Assembly (NCBI GenBank): GCA_951812305.1
Contig: CATOSB010000004.1
Span: forward strand, 310,001-374,000
Source: an uncultured Paracoccaceae bacterium
Lineage (GTDB): Bacteria > Pseudomonadota > Alphaproteobacteria > Rhodobacterales > Rhodobacteraceae
Direction: 5' to 3'
Length of the DNA: 64,000 nt
Shown here: positions 28,323-38,448 of the stretch, in pieces
Numbering within the stretch: the stretch's first letter is position 1
Layout of the letters: every line of letters starts with the position of its first letter
The notes under the pieces: model-generated
Database searches by the model: none
What the model saw: the letters and a program-made list of their open reading frames with translations, nothing else
What the model was told of the DNA's origin: nothing
Made by a program: the position numbers and the translations under genes

Positions 28323-29308
28323 GCGCGAATTAACCTTTTGGAAACCAAGCGTCGCTAGCGTTCGGAGGGTCTAGTCAATCGCTGGTGAGAGGACAAGAGT
28401 GGCTGTCTGGCGCGCATTGTCCGCGGCGCTGGAGGCGCAGCGCGGCCATCTGTTCCCTTGGGTTCCGGTGGCCATGGCGCTTGGCATTGGCGGATATTTC
28501 ACACTGAAGTTTGAACCCGAAACGGCGCATTACATCGCCATGTTGGTCGTTTTGGCCCTGGCGGCAGCGTTGTGGCGATGGGCCGGCTTTCTATGGCGGC
28601 CGTTTCTTGCAGCCTTGGTTGCGGTCACAATCGGATTTCTTCTGGCAGGAACGCGGGCGCATATAGTTGCCGAACCCATTCTTGGTTTCCGCTATTACGG
28701 GCCGATTGAGGGGCGGATTGTTGCAATCGACCGGTCGCATTCCGATAAGGTGCGCCTGACGCTTGATCGGGTCTATCTCGCACGCGTGGCGCCGGATCGG
28801 ACGCCAGCCAGAGTCCGCATATCTCTGCATGGCGAACAGCGCTGGATCTCGCCTGAACCGGGCTTGACGGTAATGCTGACGGGGCATCTGTCGCCGCCGC
28901 AGGGGCCAGTAGAGCCGGGCGGGTTCGATTTTCGCCGTATGGCCTTTTTTCGCGAGCTTGGAGCGGTTGGCTATACACGTACGCCGGTGTTGATTGCCGC
29001 GCCACCCGAGGACGGACGCGTCGGACTTTTGATACATCGGGTTCGGCTAGTGATTTCTTCGGCGGTGCAGGAACAACTGAATGGCAGGGCAGGGGCGTTT
29101 GCCGCTGCGGTCACGACGGGCGACCGATCTGGAATGTCGCGGGAAACGGTGGAGGATTTGCGTGCCTCAAACCTTGCACACCTGCTGGCGATCAGCGGTT
29201 TGCATATGGGCCTGCTGACCGGATTCATATTCGCGGCCCTGCGTTTTGGGCTGGCTCTGGTGCCCGCACTGGCCCTGCGTTGGCCGATAAAGAAGATTGG
29301 CGCAGCCG

Positions 29309-30498
29309 CTTACCACCCTTCAAAATTTCCGGATCTGATTTGACGTTTGTCTGATCTGTGTGATTCAAGGAGTCTCCACTGCTGATATTGGAGGCTGGTT
29401 TGTTGGGAAATGTTTGTTTTTCAGAGCTTTATTCGAAGGTTGAGGCGGATTTTCAGGACCGCTTGCTCGGGTATCACAAGTCGCGCCGGGAGGGATTGTG
29501 CATCATAGCAAGCGTGATTTTGAACACGCGCAGCGTCAATCTGATGGAAAATGCGGCTGCTCTGCCCCGCGATATCGGCTCTGTGGACCACCGCTATCAA
29601 TACATTTCGCGGGTTCTGGGCAATCCTCACATCGATACTGATGAGATCATGCAGGCCTATGTTGGTGAAATTTTCCGCCGCCAGTGTGAGGCCGGAGAAA
29701 CGATTGTGGTGGCCCTTGATCAAAGCAAGCTCAACGAAGGGCATGAGGTTTTGATGTTATCGGTGCGGATGCGGGATCGGGCCCTCCCGGTCGCCTGGCG
29801 TGTACGCCAGACCAAAGGGCCGATTGGATGGCGCGTGCAACATGAGCTTTTGGAAGCAGTCCGCCCATGGCTCCCGGCGGATGCGCGTGTGTTGCTGGCG
29901 GGAGATCGGTTTTATGGAACCGCCCGATTGGTCGCATGGTGCCAGGAGGCTGGATGGGACTACCGGCTGCGCATGAAGGGAAATATCACACTGCAACATC
30001 AGGGTGGCGAGATGATGACGCGCGAAATTGCCCAACTGATGCCCGAAGGGCTTGTAAACGCTGAGCTTTACGGAACGGGCGTCTTTAGCAACATTGGAGT
30101 GCTTCACGAAGAGGGGCACAAAGAGCCTTGGATTATTGCCATGAATGCAGCACCGTCCGAGTACAAGGTGCTCGATTATGGAATGCGTTGGGGAATTGAA
30201 GCCATGTTCTCCGACTTCAAAACCCGGGGCTTTGAAATTACTCAAAGCCAGATCAAAAAGCCGGATCGATTGGCCCGCCTCATTTTGGTGCTGGCAATCG
30301 CCATGTACTGGGCTGTTTCAACCGGAGCAAACGAAGAGCACCACGTCGCAATACGCGGCGAAAAAAGGGGATTCGAAAAGCCCGAAGGTCCTTATGCTCT
30401 CTCTTCAAGACAGGCCTTCGTGCTATCCGACGATGCCTCGCAGGTTATGCCAAAATCCCCAAGCTCTGGGATGTCTGGCTAAATTGAAGGGTGGTAAG
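29309..30498 (+). mobile_element. IS4-family element, copy 1 (in comEC)
   Basis: 1190 bp with ends CTTACCACCCTTCAA and TTGAAGGGTGGTAAG. It is flanked by the 9-bp duplication GCGCAGCCG (29300-29308, 30499-30507). Same orientation as comEC. It carries the variant CTGATATTGG at 29392-29401, shared only with copy 5. Confidence 0.95.
29388..30482 (+). CDS. tnp: IS4-family transposase (copy 1)
   Basis: Up to 364 residues. DDE motifs are VVALDQSKL (first Asp), LLAGDRFYGTARL (second Asp) and the IS4 signature YGMRWGIEAMFSDFK, which matches Y-(2)-R-(3)-E-(6)-K exactly. There is no ATG near the 5' end. TTG codons at 29388, 29400 and 29403 are possible starts, with GGAGG at 29390-29394 favouring one of the later two. 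Confidence 0.92.
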   Translation: MEAGLLGNVCFSELYSKVEADFQDRLLGYHKSRREGLCIIASVILNTRSVNLMENAAALPRDIGSVDHRYQYISRVLGNPHIDTDEIMQAYVGEIFRRQCEAGETIVVALDQSKLNEGHEVLMLSVRMRDRALPVAWRVRQTKGPIGWRVQHELLEAVRPWLPADARVLLAGDRFYGTARLVAWCQEAGWDYRLRMKGNITLQHQGGEMMTREIAQLMPEGLVNAELYGTGVFSNIGVLHEEGHKEPWIIAMNAAPSEYKVLDYGMRWGIEAMFSDFKTRGFEITQSQIKKPDRLARLILVLAIAMYWAVSTGANEEHHVAIRGEKRGFEKPEGPYALSSRQAFVLSDDASQVMPKSPSSGMSG

Positions 30499-31642
30499 GC
30501 GCAGCCGTGTCTCTGGCGGCGGGGTTTCTTTACTATCTGTTGTCGGGTGGAAACGTCGCCACGGAACGCGCCTTCATCATGGTGGGCGTGATGTTCGTCG
30601 CCGTGTTACTGGACCGTCGTGCCGTGACGCTGCGCGCCGTGGCGATTGCGGCGATCATAGTGCTGGTTTTCCGTCCGGAAACACTAACCGAGCCGGGGTT
30701 TCAGATGTCATTTGCCGCCACAACGGCATTGGTGGCGGTATTTGGAGCATTGCGCGATTGGGAAGGATGGCAGCCACCCAAACTGCTTTTGCCCGTTGCC
30801 GCATTGGTCGTTTCATCTGCCGTGGCAGGATTGGCGACGGCACCCTTCGCAGCGGCACATTTCAACCGTGTGGCCGAGTATGGATTGCTGGCCAACTTGA
30901 TGGCCGTGCCAGTAATGGGGCTGATTGTAATGCCCGGTGCCGTGATTGCGGCCTGTCTGACACCGTTGGGGCTGGAATGGATCGGGCTTTCGATCATGGG
31001 GCTTGGCGTGAACTGGATCCTTTGGGTGGCGGAATGGGTTGCAGGATTGGAAGGCGCGGTCATTCCGGTGATTGCTGCACCGCCCATGGTTCTGCCCCTT
31101 CTGTCGTTGGGGGCGCTGTTCGTATTTTTGTGGCAGGGACGTGGGAGATTTATCGGTGTTGTGCCGATGATTTTGGCACTATTGCTTTGGACCCAGGCAG
31201 AGCGTGCGCCGATCCTGATTTCGGAATCTGCCAAGCTGATGGGGGCTATGACGGATGCGGGCCGAAGCTTGTCAAAACCGAAAGGGGACGGATTTACAGC
31301 GTTGGCGTGGCTGGAAAATGATGGCGATGCGGCGTTGCAGGATGAGGCCGCAGCGCGCGCGGGGTTCGTCGACGATAACAATGCGGTTTCAATCACATTG
31401 GCGGGCAACAGGATCGTTCATCTAAGGGGTAAACGCGGCCTGGAAAGACTGGACGCTGCCTGTCACGAGGCCGACCTTGTCGTATTTGGCGGCGGGGCTC
31501 CTGAAACGCGTCCATGTGACATCGTCGATGAAATCAAACTCAGAGATCTTGGCGCATTGGCCATCTACGCGCGGGATGGAAAACTGCACATCATTGGTGC
31601 GAAGGAGGCCGTGGGAAACCGGATATGGACGGGACGGGCCGC

Positions 31643-32332
31643 TCAATAAGTGCGGATCAATCCGACTAGGCGGCCCTGAACTTGCACCTGATCGTCGCGA
31701 AACACGCGGGTCTCATAGGCCGGGTTGGCAGCCTCCAGCGCAATTGCACCGCCGTTGCGGCGGAACCGCTTTAGCGTTGCTTCATGCCCTTCAACCAGCG
31801 CCACCACGATATCTCCGTTATCCGCCGTCTTGCTTTCGCGGATCACCACCACATCGCCATCGTTGATTCCGGCATCGACCATCGAGTCGCCTTTGACCTC
31901 AAGCGCATAGTGATGCGCGCCAGATGACACCATGTTGCCGGGAACCGCGACATTGTTCTGCACATGGCTTATCGCTTCGATCGGAACGCCGGCAGCAATT
32001 CGACCCATCAGTGGGAGCGTGGTTGCATCGCCGGTTTCAACGACCATCGCGGCGGGTGGCGGATTGCTTCGGTCGCCTTCAATGACTCGCGGCGTGAACC
32101 CGGCGGGCTTTTCGAGCGGTTCCGGCAGTTTCAGAATTTCAATCGCCCGTGCCCTGTGGGCGAGCCGACGAATGAAGCCGCGTTCCTCCAATGCAGTAAT
32201 CAACCGGTGGATTCCCGATTTGGATCGAAGATCCAATGCTTCTTTCATTTCGTCGAAAGATGGCGGCACACCGTCCCGCTTTAACCGTTTGTTGATGAAA
32301 TCCAAAAGCTCCAGTTGCTTTTTGGTCAGCAT
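31643..32332 (-). CDS. lexA: LexA repressor
   Basis: 229 residues from the ATG at 32332, preceded by GGGGTGAG; an ATG three codons upstream is less well placed. The N-terminal winged helix ([20 protein letters not shown]) includes [18 protein letters not shown]. Self-cleavage site Ala114-Gly115 lies in [11 protein letters not shown]. The catalytic pair is Ser150 ([10 protein letters not shown]) and Lys188 (GHEATLKRF). It represses the SOS regulon until RecA filaments trigger cleavage. The gene has its own SOS-boxed promoter (32384-32412). Convergent with comEC, overlapping by 7 bp. Confidence 0.98.
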   Translation of the reverse strand: MLTKKQLELLDFINKRLKRDGVPPSFDEMKEALDLRSKSGIHRLITALEERGFIRRLAHRARAIEILKLPEPLEKPAGFTPRVIEGDRSNPPPAAMVVETGDATTLPLMGRIAAGVPIEAISHVQNNVAVPGNMVSSGAHHYALEVKGDSMVDAGINDGDVVVIRESKTADNGDIVVALVEGHEATLKRFRRNGGAIALEAANPAYETRVFRDDQVQVQGRLVGLIRTY

Positions 32333-32383
32333 CGCTCTCACCCCATTGTTTGCGCCACGTTTCCATCGAGGCGTTCAGGGTAT

Positions 32384-32412
32384 GTTCTAGATGTGTTCCT
32401 GTTATGTGTCAA
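32384..32412 (-). promoter_or_regulatory. lexA promoter with overlapping SOS box
   Basis: On the minus strand TTGACA (32412-32407), a 17-bp spacer and TAGAAC (32389-32384) form a near-consensus sigma-70 promoter. The alphaproteobacterial LexA box GAAC-N7-GAAC (32398-32384) covers the spacer end and the -10 box, so LexA would block its own transcription. The moeA stop codon (32402-32404) lies inside the spacer. The IS4 array begins about 18 bp upstream of the -35 box and leaves the promoter intact. Confidence 0.85.
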
Positions 32413-32431
32413 GAATCTTACCGATTGGCCC

Positions 32432-33621
32432 CTTACCACCCTTCAAAATTTCCGGATCTGATTTGACGTTTGTCTGATCTGTGTGATTCAAGGAGTCTCC
32501 ACTGCTGACATTGGAGGCTGGTTTGTTGGGAAATGTTTGTTTTTCAGAGCTTTATTCGAAGGTTGAGGCGGATTTTCAGGACCGCTTGCTCGGGTATCAC
32601 AAGTCGCGCCGGGAGGGATTGTGCATCATAGCAAGCGTGATTTTGAACACGCGCAGCGTCAATCTGATGGAAAATGCGGCTGCTTTGCCCCGCGATATCG
32701 GCTCTGTGGACCACCGCTATCAATACATTTCGCGGGTTCTGGGCAATCCTCACATCGATACTGATGAGATCATGCAGGCCTATGTTGGTGAAATTTTCCG
32801 CCGCCAGTGTGAGGCCGGAGAAACGATTGTGGTGGCCCTTGATCAAAGCAAGCTCAACGAAGGGCATGAGGTTTTGATGTTATCGGTGCGGATGCGGGAT
32901 CGGGCCCTCCCGGTCGCCTGGCGTGTACGCCAGACCAAAGGGCCGATTGGATGGCGCGTGCAACATGAGCTTTTGGAAGCAGTCCGCCCATGGCTCCCGG
33001 CGGATGCGCGTGTGTTGCTGGCGGGAGATCGGTTTTATGGAACCGCCCGATTGGTCGCATGGTGCCAGGAGGCTGGATGGGACTACCGGCTGCGCATGAA
33101 GGGAAATATCACACTGCAACATCAGGGTGGCGAGATGATGACGCGCGAAATTGCCCAACTGATGCCCGAAGGGCTTGTAAACGCTGAGCTTTACGGAACG
33201 GGCGTCTTTAGCAACATTGGAGTGCTTCACGAAGAGGGGCACAAAGAGCCTTGGATTATTGCCATGAATGCAGCACCGTCCGAGTACAAGGTGCTCGATT
33301 ATGGAATGCGTTGGGGAATTGAAGCCATGTTCTCCGACTTCAAAACCCGGGGCTTTGAAATTACTCAAAGCCAGATCAAAAAGCCGGATCGATTGGCCCG
33401 CCTCATTTTGGTGCTGGCAATCGCCATGTACTGGGCTGTTTCAACCGGAGCAAACGAAGAGCACCACGTCGCAATACGCGGCGAAAAAAGGGGATTCGAA
33501 AAGCCCGAAGGTCCTTATGCTCTCTCTTCAAGACAGGCCTTCGTGCTATCCGACGATGCCTCGCAGGTTATGCCAAAATCCCCAAGCTCTGGGATGTCTG
33601 GCTAAATTGAAGGGTGGTAAG
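32432..33621 (+). mobile_element. IS4-family element, copy 2 (first of the tandem array)
   Basis: 1190 bp, CTTACCACC ends. The left flank holds the target CCGATTGGC (32421-32429) plus two extra C before the element; the right flank is a 10-bp spacer (33622-33631, CCGATTGGCC). Carries the variant GCTGCTTTGCCCC, shared with copy 5. Confidence 0.94.
32511..33605 (+). CDS. tnp: IS4-family transposase (copy 2)
   Basis: Same 364-residue protein as copy 1, with an intact DDE motif set and the IS4 YREK signature. Non-ATG start. Confidence 0.92.
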   Translation: MEAGLLGNVCFSELYSKVEADFQDRLLGYHKSRREGLCIIASVILNTRSVNLMENAAALPRDIGSVDHRYQYISRVLGNPHIDTDEIMQAYVGEIFRRQCEAGETIVVALDQSKLNEGHEVLMLSVRMRDRALPVAWRVRQTKGPIGWRVQHELLEAVRPWLPADARVLLAGDRFYGTARLVAWCQEAGWDYRLRMKGNITLQHQGGEMMTREIAQLMPEGLVNAELYGTGVFSNIGVLHEEGHKEPWIIAMNAAPSEYKVLDYGMRWGIEAMFSDFKTRGFEITQSQIKKPDRLARLILVLAIAMYWAVSTGANEEHHVAIRGEKRGFEKPEGPYALSSRQAFVLSDDASQVMPKSPSSGMSG

Positions 33622-33631
33622 CCGATTGGCC

Positions 33632-34821
33632 CTTACCACCCTTCAAAATTTCCGGATCTGATTTGACGTTTGTCTGATCTGTGTGATTCAAGGAGTCTCC
33701 ACTGCTGACATTGGAGGCTGGTTTGTTGGGAAATGTTTGTTTTTCAGAGCTTTATTCGAAGGTTGAGGCGGATTTTCAGGACCGCTTGCTCGGGTATCAC
33801 AAGTCGCGCCGGGAGGGATTGTGCATCATAGCAAGCGTGATTTTGAACACGCGCAGCGTCAATCTGATGGAAAATGCGGCTGCTCTGCCCCGCGATATCG
33901 GCTCTGTGGACCACCGCTATCAATACATTTCGCGGGTTCTGGGCAATCCTCACATCGATACTGATGAGATCATGCAGGCCTATGTTGGTGAAATTTTCCG
34001 CCGCCAGTGTGAGGCCGGAGAAACGATTGTGGTGGCCCTTGATCAAAGCAAGCTCAACGAAGGGCATGAGGTTTTGATGTTATCGGTGCGGATGCGGGAT
34101 CGGGCCCTCCCGGTCGCCTGGCGTGTACGCCAGACCAAAGGGCCGATTGGATGGCGCGTGCAACATGAGCTTTTGGAAGCAGTCCGCCCATGGCTCCCGG
34201 CGGATGCGCGTGTGTTGCTGGCGGGAGATCGGTTTTATGGAACCGCCCGATTGGTCGTATGGTGCCAGGAGGCTGGATGGGACTACCGGCTGCGCATGAA
34301 GGGAAATATCACACTGCAACATCAGGGTGGCGAGATGATGACGCGCGAAATTGCCCAACTGATGCCCGAAGGGCTTGTAAACGCTGAGCTTTACGGAACG
34401 GGCGTCTTTAGCAACATTGGAGTGCTTCACGAAGAGGGGCACAAAGAGCCTTGGATTATTGCCATGAATGCAGCACCGTCCGAGTACAAGGTGCTCGATT
34501 ATGGAATGCGTTGGGGAATTGAAGCCATGTTCTCCGACTTCAAAACCCGGGGCTTTGAAATTACTCAAAGCCAGATCAAAAAGCCGGATCGATTGGCCCG
34601 CCTCATTTTGGTGCTGGCAATCGCCATGTACTGGGCTGTTTCAACCGGAGCAAACGAAGAGCACCACGTCGCAATACGCGGCGAAAAAAGGGGATTCGAA
34701 AAGCCCGAAGGTCCTTATGCTCTCTCTTCAAGACAGGCCTTCGTGCTATCCGACGATGCCTCGCAGGTTATGCCAAAATCCCCAAGCTCTGGGATGTCTG
34801 GCTAAATTGAAGGGTGGTAAG
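33632..34821 (+). mobile_element. IS4-family element, copy 3 (middle of the tandem array)
   Basis: 1190 bp, exactly 1200 bp downstream of copy 2 and in the same orientation. Flanked on both sides by the 10-bp spacer CCGATTGGCC. Has a private substitution (GTCGTATGG near 34255). Confidence 0.94.
33711..34805 (+). CDS. tnp: IS4-family transposase (copy 3)
   Basis: As copy 1 except for an Ala-to-Val change (RLVVWCQEAG) just after the second catalytic Asp motif GDRFYG. Frame intact. Whether the change affects activity is unknown. Confidence 0.92.
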   Translation: MEAGLLGNVCFSELYSKVEADFQDRLLGYHKSRREGLCIIASVILNTRSVNLMENAAALPRDIGSVDHRYQYISRVLGNPHIDTDEIMQAYVGEIFRRQCEAGETIVVALDQSKLNEGHEVLMLSVRMRDRALPVAWRVRQTKGPIGWRVQHELLEAVRPWLPADARVLLAGDRFYGTARLVVWCQEAGWDYRLRMKGNITLQHQGGEMMTREIAQLMPEGLVNAELYGTGVFSNIGVLHEEGHKEPWIIAMNAAPSEYKVLDYGMRWGIEAMFSDFKTRGFEITQSQIKKPDRLARLILVLAIAMYWAVSTGANEEHHVAIRGEKRGFEKPEGPYALSSRQAFVLSDDASQVMPKSPSSGMSG

Positions 34822-34831
34822 CCGATTGGCC

Positions 34832-36021
34832 CTTACCACCCTTCAAAATTTCCGGATCTGATTTGACGTTTGTCTGATCTGTGTGATTCAAGGAGTCTCC
34901 ACTGCTGACATTGGAGGCTGGTTTGTTGGGAAATGTTTGTTTTTCAGAGCTTTATTCGAAGGTTGAGGCGGATTTTCAGGACCGCTTGCTCGGGTATCAC
35001 AAGTCGCGCCGGGAGGGATTGTGCATCATAGCAAGCGTGATTTTGAACACGCGCAGCGTCAATCTGATGGAAAATGCGGCTGCTCTGCCCCGCGATATCG
35101 GCTCTGTGGACCACCGCTATCAATACATTTCGCGGGTTCTGGGCAATCCTCACATCGATACTGATGAGATCATGCAGGCCTATGTTGGTGAAATTTTCCG
35201 CCGCCAGTGTGAGGCCGGAGAAACGATTGTGGTGGCCCTTGATCAAAGCAAGCTCAACGAAGGGCATGAGGTTTTGATGTTATCGGTGCGGATGCGGGAT
35301 CGGGCCCTCCCGGTCGCCTGGCGTGTACGCCAGACCAAAGGGCCGATTGGATGGCGCGTGCAACATGAGCTTTTGGAAGCAGTCCGCCCATGGCTCCCGG
35401 CGGATGCGCGTGTGTTGCTGGCGGGAGATCGGTTTTATGGAACCGCCCGATTGGTCGCATGGTGCCAGGAGGCTGGATGGGACTACCGGCTGCGCATGAA
35501 GGGAAATATCACACTGCAACATCAGGGTGGCGAGATGATGACGCGCGAAATTGCCCAACTGATGCCCGAAGGGCTTGTAAACGCTGAGCTTTACGGAACG
35601 GGCGTCTTTAGCAACATTGGAGTGCTTCACGAGGAGGGGCACAAAGAGCCTTGGATTATTGCCATGAATGCAGCACCGTCCGAGTACAAGGTGCTCGATT
35701 ATGGAATGCGTTGGGGAATTGAAGCCATGTTCTCCGACTTCAAAACCCGGGGCTTTGAAATTACTCAAAGCCAGATCAAAAAGCCGGATCGATTGGCCCG
35801 CCTCATTTTGGTGCTGGCAATCGCCATGTACTGGGCTGTTTCAACCGGAGCAAACGAAGAGCACCACGTCGCAATACGCGGCGAAAAAAGGGGATTCGAA
35901 AAGCCCGAAGGTCCTTATGCTCTCTCTTCAAGACAGGCCTTCGTGCTATCCGACGATGCCTCGCAGGTTATGCCAAAATCCCCAAGCTCTGGGATGTCTG
36001 GCTAAATTGAAGGGTGGTAAG
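34832..36021 (+). mobile_element. IS4-family element, copy 4 (last of the tandem array)
   Basis: 1190 bp. Left flank is the 10-bp spacer; right flank is CCGATTGGC (36022-36030) leading back into moeA. Has a private silent substitution (CACGAGGAGG near 35630). Confidence 0.94.
34911..36005 (+). CDS. tnp: IS4-family transposase (copy 4)
   Basis: Protein identical to copy 1; same motifs and start ambiguity. Confidence 0.92.
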   Translation: MEAGLLGNVCFSELYSKVEADFQDRLLGYHKSRREGLCIIASVILNTRSVNLMENAAALPRDIGSVDHRYQYISRVLGNPHIDTDEIMQAYVGEIFRRQCEAGETIVVALDQSKLNEGHEVLMLSVRMRDRALPVAWRVRQTKGPIGWRVQHELLEAVRPWLPADARVLLAGDRFYGTARLVAWCQEAGWDYRLRMKGNITLQHQGGEMMTREIAQLMPEGLVNAELYGTGVFSNIGVLHEEGHKEPWIIAMNAAPSEYKVLDYGMRWGIEAMFSDFKTRGFEITQSQIKKPDRLARLILVLAIAMYWAVSTGANEEHHVAIRGEKRGFEKPEGPYALSSRQAFVLSDDASQVMPKSPSSGMSG

Positions 36022-37187
36022 CCGATTGGCAAATATTCGACATCATCACCCGTTTTTCCCGCCTTGGCGTCTGTCGGGCGAACAAGCAAAGCGTTTGCTT
36101 TTGTCAGGATCGACAGAAGAGAACTGTCCTGGCGTTCAAATGGAATGATTTCGCCGTCATTTACGGTTGCCCGCATGTAATGTTCCCGCGGCCCGTTGGC
36201 ACCGATGTCGCGGCCGAGCCGCGCAGTCATGCGCTGAGATGGTGCCGCGCCCAATCCTAGCATCTTGCGAAGAAGCGGCACCACAAAGACATGACCGCAA
36301 ACCATTGACGAAACGGGGTTTCCGGGCAAGCCGATCATTGCTGCGCCGCCGATTTTTCCAGCCATCAGAGGTTTTCCGGGTCGCATCGCGACTTTATAGA
36401 ATGCGCGCGCCATGCCAAGTTCTTCGGCCACGGGCGCGACGAGATCGTGGTCGCCCACCGATGCGCCGCCAATCGTGACCATAAGATCTGCGCCTTCGGC
36501 AAGCGCGAATGCTGTTTTCAGGCTTTCGGCGTTGTCTCTTGCGATTGGCAGGACGCGCGCGTGACCACCATTTCCATTTATTAGGGCAGCGAGGCCCAGC
36601 GAATTGGACGCAATGATCTGATCCGGCCCGGGTGTCTCACCGGGCATGACGAGTTCGTCGCCGGTCGCAATCAGGGCCACCACGGGTTTGCACGTGACGG
36701 TGACGTCGGCGATATTCATCGCAGCGAGAAGAGCAATGTCGTTGGGGCCAAGAACACGCGGTGCAGGGACGGCATCACCAGCGCTGAAATCCCCGCTGGC
36801 AGGCCGGATATACTCTTGGGAGTCAAGATTGTCGTTCAGGGTAATCTTGTCGTCTTCGCGGGTGACATCTTCCTGAATGATGACCCGGTCGGCACCATCC
36901 GGTACAGGCGCACCGGTGAAGATACGAACAGCTTCGCCCTGGCGAATTGGGCTTTCAAATCTATGCCCCGCCGCACTTTCACCGACAACGCGAAACGTTT
37001 CGCCCGGGGCGGCGTCGGCAACGGCATAGCCATCCATTGCCGAGGACGGGAAAGGTGGTTGGTCGCGTTTGGCGACAGCGGGCTCAGCAAGTGTTCGGCC
37101 CGCTGCCCTGATCAACGGAACGGATTCGGTGGGCAGCGCGTCAGCCAATGCAAAGATACGCTGCAAAGCCTCGTCAACGGTGATCAC
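35946..37187 (-). CDS. moeA: Molybdopterin molybdenumtransferase MoeA, with IS-derived C-terminal tail
   Basis: 413 residues as now encoded. MoeA inserts molybdate into adenylylated molybdopterin. Landmarks are [14 protein letters not shown] (domain I), [32 protein letters not shown] and the MoCF-type [13 protein letters not shown] with [11 protein letters not shown]. Native codons end at DDVEYLPIG (about residue 388). The IS4 array then supplies 24 foreign residues before a stop. The original end, KILDT and a TAA at 32402-32404, now lies beyond the array. Only five terminal residues are replaced, so the enzyme may still work. Start at 37187 overlaps the moaC stop by 4 bp. Confidence 0.93.
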   Translation of the reverse strand: MITVDEALQRIFALADALPTESVPLIRAAGRTLAEPAVAKRDQPPFPSSAMDGYAVADAAPGETFRVVGESAAGHRFESPIRQGEAVRIFTGAPVPDGADRVIIQEDVTREDDKITLNDNLDSQEYIRPASGDFSAGDAVPAPRVLGPNDIALLAAMNIADVTVTCKPVVALIATGDELVMPGETPGPDQIIASNSLGLAALINGNGGHARVLPIARDNAESLKTAFALAEGADLMVTIGGASVGDHDLVAPVAEELGMARAFYKVAMRPGKPLMAGKIGGAAMIGLPGNPVSSMVCGHVFVVPLLRKMLGLGAAPSQRMTARLGRDIGANGPREHYMRATVNDGEIIPFERQDSSLLSILTKANALLVRPTDAKAGKTGDDVEYLPIGLPPFNLARHPRAWGFWHNLRGIVG

Positions 37188-37651
37188 GCCTGAAACCGTC
37201 CCGATTTGCCACCGTCTTTCAGGATCAGGCGAATGCCTTCGATTTGCATGCCTTTTTCAACGGCTTTCACCATGTCGTAAATTGTCAGCAGTGCTGTAGA
37301 CACCGCCGTCAGCGCCTCCATCTCTACGCCAGTTTGTCCGGTGGTTTTCACACTGGCTTCAACGCGCAGCCCGTCTTCAACCGGTTCGATTTCGACCGCG
37401 ACCTTGCTAATTGATAGTGGATGGCACAGTGGGATCAGATCAGATGTTTTCTTTGCACCCATGATCCCGGCAAGGCGGGCCACGCCGGCGACATCGCCCT
37501 TTTTTGCGCTACCCTGTTGAATGATTTCAAGTGTTTCCGGCGACATCCTGATGTAACCTTCAGCCACAGCGACACGGTTGGTCAGTTCCTTTTCAGACAC
37601 ATCGACCATATGGGCATCGCCTTTGGCGTCGAAATGCGTCAGATCACTCAC
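37184..37651 (-). CDS. moaC: Cyclic pyranopterin monophosphate synthase MoaC
   Basis: 155 residues from a GTG at 37651 that overlaps the trpC stop (GTGA). This start gives the family's usual opening ([18 protein letters not shown]); a start further upstream lies inside trpC. Motifs include [20 protein letters not shown] and [18 protein letters not shown], which hold active-site residues. It makes cyclic pyranopterin monophosphate in molybdenum-cofactor synthesis, upstream of MoeA in the pathway and in the operon. Confidence 0.96.
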   Translation of the reverse strand: MSDLTHFDAKGDAHMVDVSEKELTNRVAVAEGYIRMSPETLEIIQQGSAKKGDVAGVARLAGIMGAKKTSDLIPLCHPLSISKVAVEIEPVEDGLRVEASVKTTGQTGVEMEALTAVSTALLTIYDMVKAVEKGMQIEGIRLILKDGGKSGRFQA

Positions 37652-38448
37652 GCTGGCACCGGTTTGGCTAAAAGGGTGCGCGTTGCGCTTGCGACATCGT
37701 CCTGACGCATCAGGCTTTCGCCAATCAGGAAATTGCGCGCGCCGCATTCGGCCATTTCCGCGAGGTCAGACGGGGTGAACAGCCCGCTTTCGCAAACGAG
37801 CATCCGGTCGGCGGGAATCCGTTTTGACAATTCGCGCGTCGTGTCGAGCGTCACTTCGAAGGTCTTAAGATTGCGGTTGTTGACGCCGATCATCGGCGAT
37901 TTCAGGCGCAGACCACGGTCAAGCTCCTTGCCGTCATGCACCTCGACTAAGACATCCATGCCACAGCCAATGGCAGCGTCCTCCAATTCGGCTGCCTGAG
38001 CATCAGAAACGCTGGCCATGATGATCAGAATGCAGTCGGCACCCCACGCGCGCGCCTCGGCGACTTGGTACGTGTCGAACATGAAATCCTTACGCAGGGC
38101 GGGCAGGGCGGTCGCTGCGCGGGCTTGGGTCAGGAAATCCGGCGCGCCCTGAAAACTCGGCGTATCGGTAAGGACGGACAGGCATGTGGCGCCGCCCGCC
38201 TCGTAGGCCTTTGCAAGTGCGGGCGGATCGAAATCAGGGCGGATCAGACCTTTGGATGGGCTGGCCTTCTTGATCTCTGCGATCAGGCCGTAACCGGTGG
38301 AAGACGCACTTTTTAGTGCCATGAAAAACCCGCGCACAGGGCCAGCGATTTTTGCCGCAGCTTCCAAATCCGCCAATGGACGTGCCCGTTTTGCGGCGGC
38401 AACTTCCTCCAGCTTGTAGGCTTTGATGCGGTCCAGAACATTTGTCAT
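37648..38448 (-). CDS. trpC: Indole-3-glycerol phosphate synthase
   Basis: 266 residues, a (beta/alpha)8 barrel. The catalytic Lys lies in [15 protein letters not shown] (about residues 55-69), [11 protein letters not shown] follows, then [33 protein letters not shown] and [11 protein letters not shown] near the phosphate site. It closes the indole ring in tryptophan synthesis. Four-base overlaps with trpD upstream and moaC downstream place it in one operon. Confidence 0.97.
   Translation of the reverse strand: MTNVLDRIKAYKLEEVAAAKRARPLADLEAAAKIAGPVRGFFMALKSASSTGYGLIAEIKKASPSKGLIRPDFDPPALAKAYEAGGATCLSVLTDTPSFQGAPDFLTQARAATALPALRKDFMFDTYQVAEARAWGADCILIIMASVSDAQAAELEDAAIGCGMDVLVEVHDGKELDRGLRLKSPMIGVNNRNLKTFEVTLDTTRELSKRIPADRMLVCESGLFTPSDLAEMAECGARNFLIGESLMRQDDVASATRTLLAKPVPA

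Larger units (their letters stand above)
28399..31649 (+). pseudogene. comEC: comEC, DNA-uptake channel, split by IS4
   Basis: Removing the IS4 copy (29309-30498) and one 9-bp duplication GCGCAGCCG rejoins the frame as KIGAAVSLAAGFLYYLLSG. The restored protein is 683 residues from the GTG at 28399. The N-terminal part has membrane helices and a DUF4131-type domain (TGHLSPPQGPVEPGGFDFRR). The competence domain starts near AGAFAAAVTTGDRSGMS and LAHLLAISGLHMGLLTG. The downstream part has ATERAFIMVGVMFVAVLLDRR and several helices, ending with a short soluble tail. ComEC moves single-stranded DNA across the inner membrane, so natural transformation is presumably lost. Confidence 0.95.

Noticed and set aside
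32421-36030. Tandem repeat read as a CRISPR or satellite array
   Set aside because: Each 1200-bp unit is a complete transposon with terminal inverted repeats and a transposase gene.
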